A DNA stretch of 64,000 nucleotides, from positions 288,695 to 352,694 of the forward strand of contig NZ_JASLER010000056.1 of NCBI RefSeq assembly GCF_030151085.1. Reading direction: 5' to 3'. Shown piece after piece: positions 46,631-55,051 of this stretch. The position numbers were made by a program, and so were the translations under genes. How positions within the stretch are numbered: position 1 is the stretch's first letter; each line of letters starts with the position of its first letter. This DNA comes from Bacteroides sp. (GTDB taxonomy: Bacteria > Bacteroidota > Bacteroidia > Bacteroidales > Bacteroidaceae). The notes under the pieces are model-generated. The model was not told where the DNA came from, made no database searches, and saw nothing but the letters and a program-made list of their open reading frames with translations.

Positions 46631-47764
46631 ATGGCAGGCATCTACATCCATATTCCTTTCTGTAAGACACGTTGCATTTATTGCGACTTCTACTCTACCA
46701 CGCGTAGCGAACTGAAACAGCGTTACATCAATGCTTTGTGCCAGGAATTGCTATCGCGTAAAGACTATCTGAAAGGCGAACCCATAGAAACCATCTACTT
46801 TGGTGGCGGCACTCCTTCTCAACTTGCTGAAGAGGACTTTCGGCAAGTATTTGAAACCATTCAAGAGGTCTATGGAATGGACACCGCTAAAGAAATCACT
46901 CTCGAAGCCAATCCGGATGATTTAACGGAAGAGTATGTAAATATGCTGCACACCCTGCCTTTCAACCGTATCAGCATGGGTATTCAGACTTTTGATGATT
47001 CTACTTTAAAGTTGTTGAATCGCCGGCACAACGCCAAGCAAGCCATAGAAGCAGTAAAACGTTGCCGTCGAACGGGTTTTCAGAATATCAGTATCGACCT
47101 TATTTACGGCCTTCCGAGTGAAACAGACGAGCGTTGGCAGCGCGACCTCAATCAAGCCGTCAGCCTCGACATAGAGCATATCTCTGCTTATCATCTGACC
47201 TACGAGAAAGGAACCCGCATCTATGAAATGTTACAAGCCCATCACATTCGTGAGGTAGATGAAGACAGTAGTGTCCGCTTCTTCTCCACTCTGATAGATA
47301 CTTTTAGTGCCGCCGGTTACGAACATTACGAAATATCCAACTTCTGCAAGCCCGGCATGTACTCCCGCCACAATACCTCTTACTGGAAAGGTATTCCCTA
47401 TCTAGGTTGCGGACCTTCGGCGCACTCTTTCGACACAATGACAAGAGAATGGAATGTGTCTTCACTGGAAGAATATATAACCTCCATCGAAACAGGAAAT
47501 CGTTCCTACGAAATAGAAGAGTTGCATCTAAACACCCGCTATAACGAGTATATCATGACCTCATTGCGTACCGTATGGGGTGTTTCTACCGAACATATAA
47601 AACAAAACTTCGGCGTTAAACTCTGGCAGTACTTTCAAAAGATGACTACGCCACACCTTCACAATGGCAGATTAGTAATACAAAACGACCATTTTTGCCT
47701 CACCCGCAAAGGTGTTTTCGTTTCTGACGACATTATGAGCGACCTGATGTTTATTGAAGAATAA
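46631..47764 (+). CDS. hemW: HemW-like radical SAM protein (putative heme chaperone)
   Basis: 377 residues, cytosolic. The radical SAM cluster motif is CKTRCIYC (Cys11, Cys15, Cys18; CxxxCxxC), as in HemW rather than the coproporphyrinogen dehydrogenase HemN, followed by FGGGTPSQL and a C-terminal HemN_C domain. Length matches the usual ~378. HemW binds heme and is thought to deliver it to respiratory proteins; older annotations call it oxygen-independent coproporphyrinogen oxidase. It is a housekeeping gene unrelated to the PUL and marks its boundary. Confidence 0.93.
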   Translation: MAGIYIHIPFCKTRCIYCDFYSTTRSELKQRYINALCQELLSRKDYLKGEPIETIYFGGGTPSQLAEEDFRQVFETIQEVYGMDTAKEITLEANPDDLTEEYVNMLHTLPFNRISMGIQTFDDSTLKLLNRRHNAKQAIEAVKRCRRTGFQNISIDLIYGLPSETDERWQRDLNQAVSLDIEHISAYHLTYEKGTRIYEMLQAHHIREVDEDSSVRFFSTLIDTFSAAGYEHYEISNFCKPGMYSRHNTSYWKGIPYLGCGPSAHSFDTMTREWNVSSLEEYITSIETGNRSYEIEELHLNTRYNEYIMTSLRTVWGVSTEHIKQNFGVKLWQYFQKMTTPHLHNGRLVIQNDHFCLTRKGVFVSDDIMSDLMFIEE

Positions 47765-47768
47765 ATTC

Positions 47769-47776
47769 TATCTTTG
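47769..47776 (+). promoter_or_regulatory. -7 box of the ECF sigma gene
   Basis: TATCTTTG just 5 bases after the hemW stop and 22 bases before the sigma factor ATG, so the sigma gene can be transcribed by the primary polymerase. Confidence 0.6.
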
Positions 47777-47798
47777 CCCACAATCAGAGAATAGTAAC

Positions 47799-48344
47799 AT
47801 GACCGAACAAGAAGTCAGACGATATTTACGTCAAATGAAAGAGGAAGACTCTGAACGAGCTTTTCATGATTTCTACAACCTATGTTATGACCGTTTATTC
47901 CGTATTTCATATTATTATGTAAAAAATGAAGATTGGGCACAAGAAATTGTACTCGATGTTTTTATGCGTCTGTGGGAACAACGCACTAAATTACCGGAAA
48001 TTAATAATATAGAAGATTATTGCTTTATCCTGACCAAAAATGCGTCACTCAACTATCTGGAAAAAGAGAGCAGACATACCACACAACCTTCCGAACAACT
48101 TCCCGAACCTCCTGATCAGGCTAACTCTCCGGAAGAAGTCCTTATTAGCGAAGAACTTTTTGCACGCTATGTTAAAGCTCTCGACCGTCTGCCCGAACGT
48201 TGTCGTGAAGTATTCATCCGCATACGTGAAGAAAAACAAAGTTATGCACAAGTAGCGGACGAGTTAGAAATCAGCGTAAAAACCGTAGATGCCCAACTAC
48301 AAAAAGCGATTACCCGACTGAAAGAAATACTTCTCACGGACTAA
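47799..48344 (+). CDS. ECF-type RNA polymerase sigma-70 factor
   Basis: 181 residues from MTEQEVRRY; an earlier in-frame ATG overlaps hemW and the promoter box. Region 2 is at about 20-90 (ERAFHDFYNLCYDRLFRIS, DWAQEIVLDVFMRLWE) and region 4 at about 125-178 (LPERCREVFIRIREEKQSYAQVADELEISVKTVDAQL). This is the Bacteroidetes ECF type that pairs with FecR anti-sigma proteins and TonB receptors. The anti-sigma factor is encoded two genes on, with a lipoprotein gene in between. It probably activates the downstream uptake operon when the receptor is occupied. Confidence 0.93.
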   Translation: MTEQEVRRYLRQMKEEDSERAFHDFYNLCYDRLFRISYYYVKNEDWAQEIVLDVFMRLWEQRTKLPEINNIEDYCFILTKNASLNYLEKESRHTTQPSEQLPEPPDQANSPEEVLISEELFARYVKALDRLPERCREVFIRIREEKQSYAQVADELEISVKTVDAQLQKAITRLKEILLTD

Positions 48345-48363
48345 ATTTACATTGCTCATCACT

Positions 48364-48395
48364 TTGGACATTGTATGAGGTCCAATTTATCTTTA
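48364..48395 (+). terminator. Weak hairpin after the sigma gene
   Basis: TTGGAC and GTCCAA with a 10-base loop, then TTTATCTTT. It may separate the sigma transcript from the downstream operon. Confidence 0.4.
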
Positions 48396-48474
48396 ACATT
48401 ATTTTGCAACATAAGCGTAGGGAGTTTCTCAAATGTTCCTGTCTTTACCTATGAAAACTAAACGAACTAGACTT

Positions 48475-48894
48475 ATGAAAATGATTTGTAAACAAGGAGG
48501 AAGCTTATTGCTTTTCCTGCTCTGCCTGAGTGCATGTAGTAACAGTAACGACAAATATCCGGATGGATACGTAGGTTTCGACAAAATCGAAGAAAACTAT
48601 GCTCTGGATAAAAAGGTAGATGAACAGGATATCAGTATTAAGATTATCGCTGCCGATAAGAAAGATGTGGATAGAGAAGTGAGTCTCACAGGTAAATGGA
48701 ATCCTGAAGAAAAACCAGTATTCAAACTTCTGGATACAAAAGTGGTAATTCCGGCAAAAAAGAAGTCAGCCACTGTCCGCATCCGTGTTTATCCAAAGAT
48801 GATAAAGAATTCCAGTGAAATATATCTGATCTGTTCACCTAACGATAAAGAGGTAAAACAATCCCGGCTAACACTAAGGTTAGTGGCTAAATAA
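48475..48894 (+). CDS. Small lipoprotein, probable Ig-like/Calx-beta-type domain
   Basis: 139 residues from MKMICKQ, the best start for the lipoprotein signal (LLCLSACSN); in-frame ATGs at 48433 and 48451 are alternatives. The mature part is mostly beta strand (DGYVGFDKIEENYALD, KVVIPAKKKSATVRIRV) and ends with LTLRLVAK, like DUF4843 or Calx-beta modules, but no family is certain. It lies between the sigma and anti-sigma genes, 6 bases before the latter, so is part of the regulated uptake unit. It may be a surface or periplasmic accessory of the TonB receptor. Confidence 0.75.
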   Translation: MKMICKQGGSLLLFLLCLSACSNSNDKYPDGYVGFDKIEENYALDKKVDEQDISIKIIAADKKDVDREVSLTGKWNPEEKPVFKLLDTKVVIPAKKKSATVRIRVYPKMIKNSSEIYLICSPNDKEVKQSRLTLRLVAK

Positions 48895-48900
48895 AAAAAG

Positions 48901-49416
48901 ATGAAAGTTAACAACGAGGATATTGACAAGGTACTAAATAAGCTGATTGCGTCTACCCGCTCGCCACGCGGACGCTACTTGGCAGAAAACAGTTGGAAAC
49001 AATTGGAAGCACACATGCATAGACACCGTAGCCTGCGTAGATTCTGGTTGCGTGCCGCCAGTGCTGCCGCTGTAGTCGTGTTGTGCGTAGCAAGTTGGGC
49101 AGCCTATTATGCCATATTTCCTACAGCACCCAAACCTGCACCGGCACCTGCCGATACCCATATCGTAGCACCACTTGTGCACCACGATACTTTGGTATTC
49201 CGTCAACAACCGCTTCAGGAAATTGTCCGTCAACTTTCCGAAAGATTCCATACGAAGATTAGCATTGAAGACGAAAGTCTGAAGAACTATCGCATGACCG
49301 CTACCTTCCAGGATGGTGAAGAGCTGACTCAAATCCTCGATCTGCTGAAAAATGCAGCAGGTAACTTTACTTATACTAAAACAAACGAAACTATTACCAT
49401 TACTAAGCTTAACTAA
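48901..49416 (+). CDS. Short FecR-type anti-sigma factor lacking the central FecR domain
   Basis: 171 residues, about half the usual length of Bacteroides FecR-like anti-sigma factors. N-terminal cytosolic part (1-50) suited to holding the sigma factor, one membrane segment (about 51-72), a Pro/Ala linker (74-86), and a periplasmic DUF4974/STN-like domain (about 95-171, LVFRQQPLQEIVRQLSERF and ATFQDGEELTQILDLLK). The FecR domain normally between membrane segment and this domain is absent. It presumably receives the signal directly from the STN domain of the TonB receptor, 6 bases downstream. Confidence 0.85.
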   Translation: MKVNNEDIDKVLNKLIASTRSPRGRYLAENSWKQLEAHMHRHRSLRRFWLRAASAAAVVVLCVASWAAYYAIFPTAPKPAPAPADTHIVAPLVHHDTLVFRQQPLQEIVRQLSERFHTKISIEDESLKNYRMTATFQDGEELTQILDLLKNAAGNFTYTKTNETITITKLN

Positions 49417-49422
49417 ACTACT

Positions 49423-52185
49423 ATGTACTATTCTACAAGCTGTTCACACCACCACATCAGAGTCACACTTCTGATGTGTGTGGTTCTTTTAACCAATTCG
49501 CTTTATGCGCAAAATAAAGAAGCACGCCTAAACCTGAATTTCCGTAATGCAACCCTGGAAAGCTTTGTCAAGCAACTGGAAAATGCCACCGGCTTCTCTT
49601 TTATCTATGGAGAAGAAGTGAAATTATCCCGCCGCATCACCTTTGAGGCTAAGAAGCAGACAATTTATGAAATACTGCGACGAGCCTTCGAGAATGAACC
49701 CATCCGATTTGAGATTTCCGGAAAGCATATTCTACTTTACAAGCGGCTTACGCCGAAGAAATCCGCAAGCCGAAAATTCACGATCAGCGGATACGTGACA
49801 GACGGGGCGTCTTCCGAGACGCTGATTGGTGCCAATATCCTTGAGAGTCGTCGTTCCACAGGTACTGCCACCAATCCTTTCGGTTTCTATACGCTTACTT
49901 TGCCCGAAGGAAATGCCGAACTAACCTTCTCTTATCTCGGTTACGAAACTCTTCACAAACTGTTCGAACTGGACAGAGATACTTTACTCAATATCCGTCT
50001 GAATAGTAATAATCAGCTGGAAGAAGTGGTGGTGCTTTCCGATAAACGGGAAGCAGGCATAGAGAGTACCACCATGGGAGCCAATGAAATTCCAATAGCA
50101 CAAATTAAGAATACCCCCTCCATTCTTGGTGAAGCTGATTTGCTTAAAACCATCCAGTTGATGCCTGGTGTGCAAGCAGGCATGGAAGGCTTTTCCGGCA
50201 TGTACGTACGTGGCGGAGGACCCGACCAAAACCTTGTGTTACTGGATGGAATCCCTATTTACAATGCCGATCACTTGTTGGGGGTGTTCTCCATCTTCAC
50301 ACCCGAAGCAGTGAAGAACGTAACATTGTTTAAAAGCAGCTTTCCCGCCCGCTACGGCGGGCGTCTTTCGTCTATAGTGGATGTACGGACCAATGATGGA
50401 GACATGAAAAAGTATCACGGCGCAATCAGCATAGGCCTGCTAACGGACAAGCTGCATATAGAAGGTCCTATCATAAAAGGGAAAACATCTTTCAGCCTCA
50501 GCGCACGGGCTATGCCTACTGCTTTCTTCAAGAATCTCATCGTAGACAAGGATGATGATTCGCCTAATGTACATTACGCTGACAAATACAACTACTACTT
50601 CTATGATATGAACGCCAAGTTGAATCACAAATTCAACGATCGCAGCCGTCTTTTCCTCGGCTTCTACCGGGGCAAAGATCATTATCACATGGACACACGA
50701 GATGACTATCCCGATAATTCCGGATATAAAGAAGTGCGATACTATGACAGCAAAAGTCACCTGAATTGGGGAAATATGATTGGCTATGCTCGCTGGAACT
50801 ATGTATTCAATAATCAACTCTTCGGCAATACAACCGTCTCCTACAACAGTTACCAAATGACACTGACAGGTAGCATGGACGATGTGACACACAGGAACAA
50901 CGTATTGCAGGACCGCAACCACTACGCCTCGAAATTCTATTCGGGTATTCGTGACTGGAGTGCCCGGATGGACTTCGATTACACACCTGTGCCGGAACAC
51001 CATATAAAGTTTGGAGGAGAATTCATTTATCATACATTCAGTCCTGGCGTGTCTACGTCGAAGATGCAGGAAGTAGAAAATGGCATAGCACAGACCGATA
51101 CCCTCTACAACACCAGTACCAGCCGCGATATGAATGGACAGGAGCTCTCTGTATACGCCGAAGACAATTTTGTTCTCAGCGACCGTCTTAGTCTGAATGC
51201 CGGAGTAAGATTCTCAATGTTTCACACACAGGATAAGAGCTACTTTTCAGCCCAGCCACGTCTGTCAGCTCGCTATGACCTGGGACGTGGATTTTCGGCA
51301 AAAGCCTCTTATACTTGCATGAGCCAGTATGTACATCTACTTTCATCTACTCCTCTTTCCATGCCTACTGACCTTTGGGTACCCATTACGAAAAATATAC
51401 GCCCGATGTACGCCAATCAATACTCCGTAGGCAGCTACTATACAGGATTACCTGGTTGGGAATTCTCCGTAGAAGGCTATTACAAGCAAATGCGGCACAT
51501 ACTGGAGTACCAAGATGGTGTATCTTTCTTCGGAACCTCCACCAATTGGGAAGAGAAGGTAGAAACCGGCCAGGGACGTTCATACGGTTTAGAGATAATG
51601 ATGCAAAAAAATATAGGACGTACTACCGGCTGGCTAGCATATACGCTATCGAGAACCGAACATCGTTTTGCGGATGGGAGCATCAATCAAGGACGCTGGT
51701 TTCCTTATAAATACGATCGCCGTCACAGCATCAGTCTTTGCCTGAACCATAAGTTCAGCGAACGCATAGACGTAGGCGCCTCTTGGATTTTCAATACCGG
51801 GGGCTGCATCACCGTACCCGAACGGACTACCATCATCATCCGCCCCGATGGCAGCACAGAATCAGGAGCTTATATTTCACAACGAAACAACTACCGCTTA
51901 CCCGCCAGCCATCGCTTGAACATCGGTATCAATTTCAACAAAAAAACAAAGCATGGCATTCGGACCTGGAATATCAGCGTATACAACGCCTACAACGCAA
52001 TGAATCCGAATATCGTGTACAGCAAATGGCAAACAACGAGCAACTACCTGAATGGCTATTACAATAACTACTACAATGGGAAACCGGGAGACATTCCACA
52101 AATAAGTGAAGAAGGCAAAAGCGTTGTCAAGAAACTGACAATATTACCTTGCATACCGTCCGTGACATATACTTACAGGTTCTAA
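49423..52185 (+). CDS. TonB-dependent receptor with N-terminal STN signalling domain
   Basis: 920 residues. Signal peptide (NSLYAQN), STN domain (about 34-107, NLNFRNATLESFVKQLEN), carboxypeptidase-regulatory-like domain (about 117-195), plug (about 215-330; LLKTIQLMPGVQAG, YVRGGGPDQNLVLLDGIP), then the outer-membrane barrel ending in TYRF. STN domains signal ligand occupancy to a FecR-like protein. It is followed by a DUF4249 lipoprotein rather than SusD, an arrangement seen for non-glycan or unknown ligands. The ligand cannot be read from sequence. Confidence 0.95.
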   Translation: MYYSTSCSHHHIRVTLLMCVVLLTNSLYAQNKEARLNLNFRNATLESFVKQLENATGFSFIYGEEVKLSRRITFEAKKQTIYEILRRAFENEPIRFEISGKHILLYKRLTPKKSASRKFTISGYVTDGASSETLIGANILESRRSTGTATNPFGFYTLTLPEGNAELTFSYLGYETLHKLFELDRDTLLNIRLNSNNQLEEVVVLSDKREAGIESTTMGANEIPIAQIKNTPSILGEADLLKTIQLMPGVQAGMEGFSGMYVRGGGPDQNLVLLDGIPIYNADHLLGVFSIFTPEAVKNVTLFKSSFPARYGGRLSSIVDVRTNDGDMKKYHGAISIGLLTDKLHIEGPIIKGKTSFSLSARAMPTAFFKNLIVDKDDDSPNVHYADKYNYYFYDMNAKLNHKFNDRSRLFLGFYRGKDHYHMDTRDDYPDNSGYKEVRYYDSKSHLNWGNMIGYARWNYVFNNQLFGNTTVSYNSYQMTLTGSMDDVTHRNNVLQDRNHYASKFYSGIRDWSARMDFDYTPVPEHHIKFGGEFIYHTFSPGVSTSKMQEVENGIAQTDTLYNTSTSRDMNGQELSVYAEDNFVLSDRLSLNAGVRFSMFHTQDKSYFSAQPRLSARYDLGRGFSAKASYTCMSQYVHLLSSTPLSMPTDLWVPITKNIRPMYANQYSVGSYYTGLPGWEFSVEGYYKQMRHILEYQDGVSFFGTSTNWEEKVETGQGRSYGLEIMMQKNIGRTTGWLAYTLSRTEHRFADGSINQGRWFPYKYDRRHSISLCLNHKFSERIDVGASWIFNTGGCITVPERTTIIIRPDGSTESGAYISQRNNYRLPASHRLNIGINFNKKTKHGIRTWNISVYNAYNAMNPNIVYSKWQTTSNYLNGYYNNYYNGKPGDIPQISEEGKSVVKKLTILPCIPSVTYTYRF

Positions 52186-52211
52186 AGATACAGATAAAGT
52201 TTATACAAGAT

Positions 52212-53348
52212 ATGAAAACAAGAAAAGCAAAATTACACCTTATTATATATATGTATGCAGTAGCCGCTCTGCTACTAACGAGCTGCGAGAATGAGATTCC
52301 CTATAACTCCGGGAACCGGAAGCCACTAATCGTGATGAACGCACTGCTTGATGCGGGAGAGACAGAAAACTTTGTATATCTCCATCTAAGCGAAGGCAAC
52401 AGCATCGGACGAGTAAACCGAGCCACACTTTCTCTCTACGTAAACGGGCAGCTAACGGAAGAACCTCAACCGATGACTCCTCAAGAAATCTACGAAGGCC
52501 TGAGCGAAGAAAGCTACGGTAAAGACATATATGAACAAATAATTAAAAATATCAAATTCAAAAAGTTTCGCTTACGTACACAGTTCCAGCCTGGTGACCA
52601 CATCCGTCTGGAAGCTACAGCCGAAGATGGGGAATATAAGGTCAGCTCCGAAGTTGTCGTTCCCAAACCGGTACTAAATATACAGGTAGATACATGCATT
52701 ACAAAGATTTTCCAATGGAATAGCATGAGAAGCTACCGTAGAATACTGGTTACCCTGAACGATCTTCCAAATGAGAAAAATTGCTATCGCCTAGATATAC
52801 AGAATAACTATCATGTAAATGCCAGATACCCCCTTCCTTCATTGAACGAAGATGGAAGCCAAAAAACCGATGAAGACGGCTCGTTCCTTTATTGGTACAA
52901 AGACACTGTCTTCAACTATACAGATCGTGAACTGATAAACCGTGAAGACATTATCCTGACAGATGGTCACATCTCTCACTCCGATCAAGATGAAGACAAT
53001 GAAATGTTTCCTAGCATCAGCAACAAGTACAACATCTTCACAGACAATCAATTCACCAATTCTTCCGCTACGCTAAAAGTGTATACCGCACTCAGTCTGG
53101 ACTACTTAAGCGGATACGATAGTGTACATTCAACCCTCCTATCCCTGACTGTACGTCTGCTTAGTATCAGCAAAGAAGAGTATCTCTACTTGAAGGGACT
53201 TAACTGCATGGACGATGACGATTACGATACCACACTCATGGAACCTGTCAGTCTCCCATCCAACGTCGAAGGTGGATTAGGCTTTGTAGGAATTTCAGCC
53301 CAAGCAAAAGTAAATATGGAGTTTCCGGAAAAGTCACGTTGGGATTAA
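52212..53348 (+). CDS. DUF4249 outer-membrane lipoprotein
   Basis: 378 residues from MKTRKAK, which gives a lipoprotein signal (LLLTSCENEIPYN). It matches DUF4249 proteins, beta-rich lipoproteins encoded directly after TonB receptors of this class (KPLIVMNALLDAGETENFVYLHLSEG, then ATLSLYVNGQ). It starts 26 bases after the receptor stop and is thus co-transcribed. By analogy to SusD it may be an extracellular lid or binding partner for the receptor; this is inference. Confidence 0.88.
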   Translation: MKTRKAKLHLIIYMYAVAALLLTSCENEIPYNSGNRKPLIVMNALLDAGETENFVYLHLSEGNSIGRVNRATLSLYVNGQLTEEPQPMTPQEIYEGLSEESYGKDIYEQIIKNIKFKKFRLRTQFQPGDHIRLEATAEDGEYKVSSEVVVPKPVLNIQVDTCITKIFQWNSMRSYRRILVTLNDLPNEKNCYRLDIQNNYHVNARYPLPSLNEDGSQKTDEDGSFLYWYKDTVFNYTDRELINREDIILTDGHISHSDQDEDNEMFPSISNKYNIFTDNQFTNSSATLKVYTALSLDYLSGYDSVHSTLLSLTVRLLSISKEEYLYLKGLNCMDDDDYDTTLMEPVSLPSNVEGGLGFVGISAQAKVNMEFPEKSRWD

Positions 53349-53481
53349 CGAGAACCATTCTACTATATCTTTTTGTCTGCAAAACATCATTTAACCTATC
53401 AGAATGAACAATTTTAAACCTACTAAATATTACATTCGTATTACATAAATGGAATAAAACAGTCATTTTCACACCTAAAAA

Positions 53482-53495
53482 TTGATCTAAATCAA
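53482..53495. promoter_or_regulatory. FNR/CRP-type palindrome upstream of a small periplasmic protein gene
   Basis: TTGATCTAAATCAA matches the FNR consensus TTGATNNNNATCAA exactly. Its centre is about 80 bases before the predicted transcription start of the next gene. Whether a Bacteroides CRP/FNR protein binds it is unknown. Confidence 0.5.
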
Positions 53496-53534
53496 GAAAT
53501 GAGAGTAGATAATACACTTTCTATATTATTTATT

Positions 53535-53564
53535 TTTGTGTTATAAAACATATTTCTATATTTG
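53535..53564 (+). promoter_or_regulatory. Promoter of the small periplasmic protein gene
   Basis: TTTG (53535-53538), an 18-base spacer and TATATTTG (53557-53564): a complete Bacteroides -33/-7 promoter. The leader to the ATG would be about 95 bases. The rest of the 318-base gap after the DUF4249 gene holds only the FNR-like palindrome. Confidence 0.8.
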
Positions 53565-53666
53565 CATAGGTAAAAAGAAAAGCTAAATGCTTTGATAGTT
53601 TTCAATAGGTATTAGCTTATATATTAGATTAGTTTTTAGGAATAACAAATTAAAAAAGTAGGTATT

Positions 53667-54020
53667 ATGAAAAGATTAGGATTAACTTTAGTGGCAGCAT
53701 TGTGTCTGACCGCTACGACATTCGCAGCAGGGAACCAACCTACAACTGCAAAATGGGAAGGTAACATCAACGTAACTAAGTTGAGTCAATATTTGAAATT
53801 AAATGCTGGTCAGCATGAAGAAGTCGCTAACATTTGCGAATACTTCGATCAGCAGATGGAACGCGCTACAAAGTCAAGAAAAGACCAAGAGAAACTTCTT
53901 CGCAATGCAGTTTACGGAAATTTAAAGTTGATGAAGCAGACTTTGAGCGAAAAGCAGTACGCTGATTATGCCAGAGTATTGAATGCTACCTTGCAGAACA
54001 AAGGTATCGAAGTGAAATAA
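53667..54020 (+). CDS. Small periplasmic protein of unknown function
   Basis: 117 residues with a clear signal peptide (LTATTFAAG). The mature ~95 residues are helical and charged (LNAGQHEEVANICEYFDQQMERATKSRKDQEKL, then LSEKQYADYARVLNATLQN); the LNAGQ...LSEKQY pattern recalls Spy/CpxP-type LTxxQ repeats, suggesting a periplasmic chaperone or stress protein, but this is a weak resemblance. It is monocistronic, with a strong promoter and strong terminator, suggesting high expression. Confidence 0.8.
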   Translation: MKRLGLTLVAALCLTATTFAAGNQPTTAKWEGNINVTKLSQYLKLNAGQHEEVANICEYFDQQMERATKSRKDQEKLLRNAVYGNLKLMKQTLSEKQYADYARVLNATLQNKGIEVK

Positions 54021-54065
54021 ATTTCACTTCTGATTAAATGCGAAATTCGTATTTCACTAATTGAT

Positions 54066-54104
54066 AAAAAGGGCACTGAATCTATATTCAATGCCCTTCT
54101 TTTA
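54066..54104. terminator. Bidirectional intrinsic terminator
   Basis: AAGGGCACTGAAT pairs with ATTCAATGCCCTT (one mismatch) around CTAT, with T runs on both strands. It serves the small periplasmic protein gene on the plus strand and the LytTR operon on the minus strand. Confidence 0.85.
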
Positions 54105-54168
54105 TGTCAACACCGCCAGTTATACGATGCCAACTCTCTAACCAGTTTTTATATTAGTCCCTCTACTT

Positions 54169-54921
54169 TCACAAGCAAAATCGGTCTTGTAATTCTTTTT
54201 TATATTTTCTTGAAACAAGCAATTCCGTAACTTTATCAAAAGGTGGATATAAGATGCATTTGTTATCTTTAATAAGCATCAAATAGTCAATATTGATAAT
54301 ATAGGATTGATGTATCTGCACAAAACTAGGTGAATACTGGGTTATTTGCTCGGCAGTCATTCCACGACGCAATACCAATGGTGGTTGGTTATTCAATATC
54401 ACTTCCCATTGCTTACGATCGGAACAATAACGGAAAAAACCTATTTCAGCCGGACGTAAAGCACGCATGTCATTCGTTGGTGTAAATACGATAAAAGTCT
54501 GTCCTGTGTGCAAAGGCAATCCAACCGATAACGGTACACGTTGCGCTGCTTCCACTTGTTTCACAAAACGTGCAAGAATATCTTTCAGGTCTTGTTCCTC
54601 AAAAGGTTTCAGCATATAATCGAACGCAGCCTCACGAATAGCTTGTACCATGTATTTGTCGTATGCCGTATAGAAGACTACCCGCATACTCCATGATATA
54701 CTATCACGTATATCCTGCAGCATCTCCATGCCCGTAGTATCCGGCATTTCAACATCCAGAAACAATAAATCAGGCTGTACTTTAGCTATAAGTTTCTTTC
54801 CCTGCTTACCATTCCGAGCAGTCCCTTCCAATGAGAAGCGAGCATCTTTATTTAATTCGAAGCTCAGATTCTCAAGAGCCACTTCATCATCATCAACTAT
54901 GACAACCTTGTACTTATCCAT
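54169..54921 (-). CDS. LytTR-family response regulator
   Basis: 250 residues. Receiver domain (about 4-120) with phosphoacceptor Asp56 (LFLDVEMP), acidic pocket IVDDDE and Lys in YMLKPFEEQD. LytTR DNA-binding domain in the C-terminal half (about 145-248; EIGFFRYCSDRKQWEVIL, SFVQIHQSYIINIDYL). Cognate partner of the sensor kinase encoded 130 bases upstream. A tandem 9-base repeat lies in that gap. A TATATTCG box (one mismatch) 20 bases before the start could be a separate promoter. Confidence 0.94.
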   Translation of the reverse strand: MDKYKVVIVDDDEVALENLSFELNKDARFSLEGTARNGKQGKKLIAKVQPDLLFLDVEMPDTTGMEMLQDIRDSISWSMRVVFYTAYDKYMVQAIREAAFDYMLKPFEEQDLKDILARFVKQVEAAQRVPLSVGLPLHTGQTFIVFTPTNDMRALRPAEIGFFRYCSDRKQWEVILNNQPPLVLRRGMTAEQITQYSPSFVQIHQSYIINIDYLMLIKDNKCILYPPFDKVTELLVSRKYKKELQDRFCL

Positions 54922-54992
54922 GTCATTTTATGTTTTCTTTGCGAATATAGGGATTATCTTCTTTCTATACAAAACAGGTATAGCCTATTTAT

Positions 54993-55010
54993 GTACCATT
55001 TGTACCATTT
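54993..55010. repeat. Tandem 9-base repeat upstream of the LytTR gene
   Basis: GTACCATTT occurs twice back-to-back. LytTR regulators usually bind direct repeats, so it could be an operator, though the spacing is shorter than typical. Confidence 0.4.
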
Positions 55011-55051
55011 AGAGGTTTATCCTCATAAAAAACGAGATTAAGTAGTCATTC

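Noticed and set aside
50440..51033. Open frame antisense to the TonB receptor gene
   Set aside because: Receptor barrel coding is clear on the other strand; no promoter or domain supports the antisense frame.
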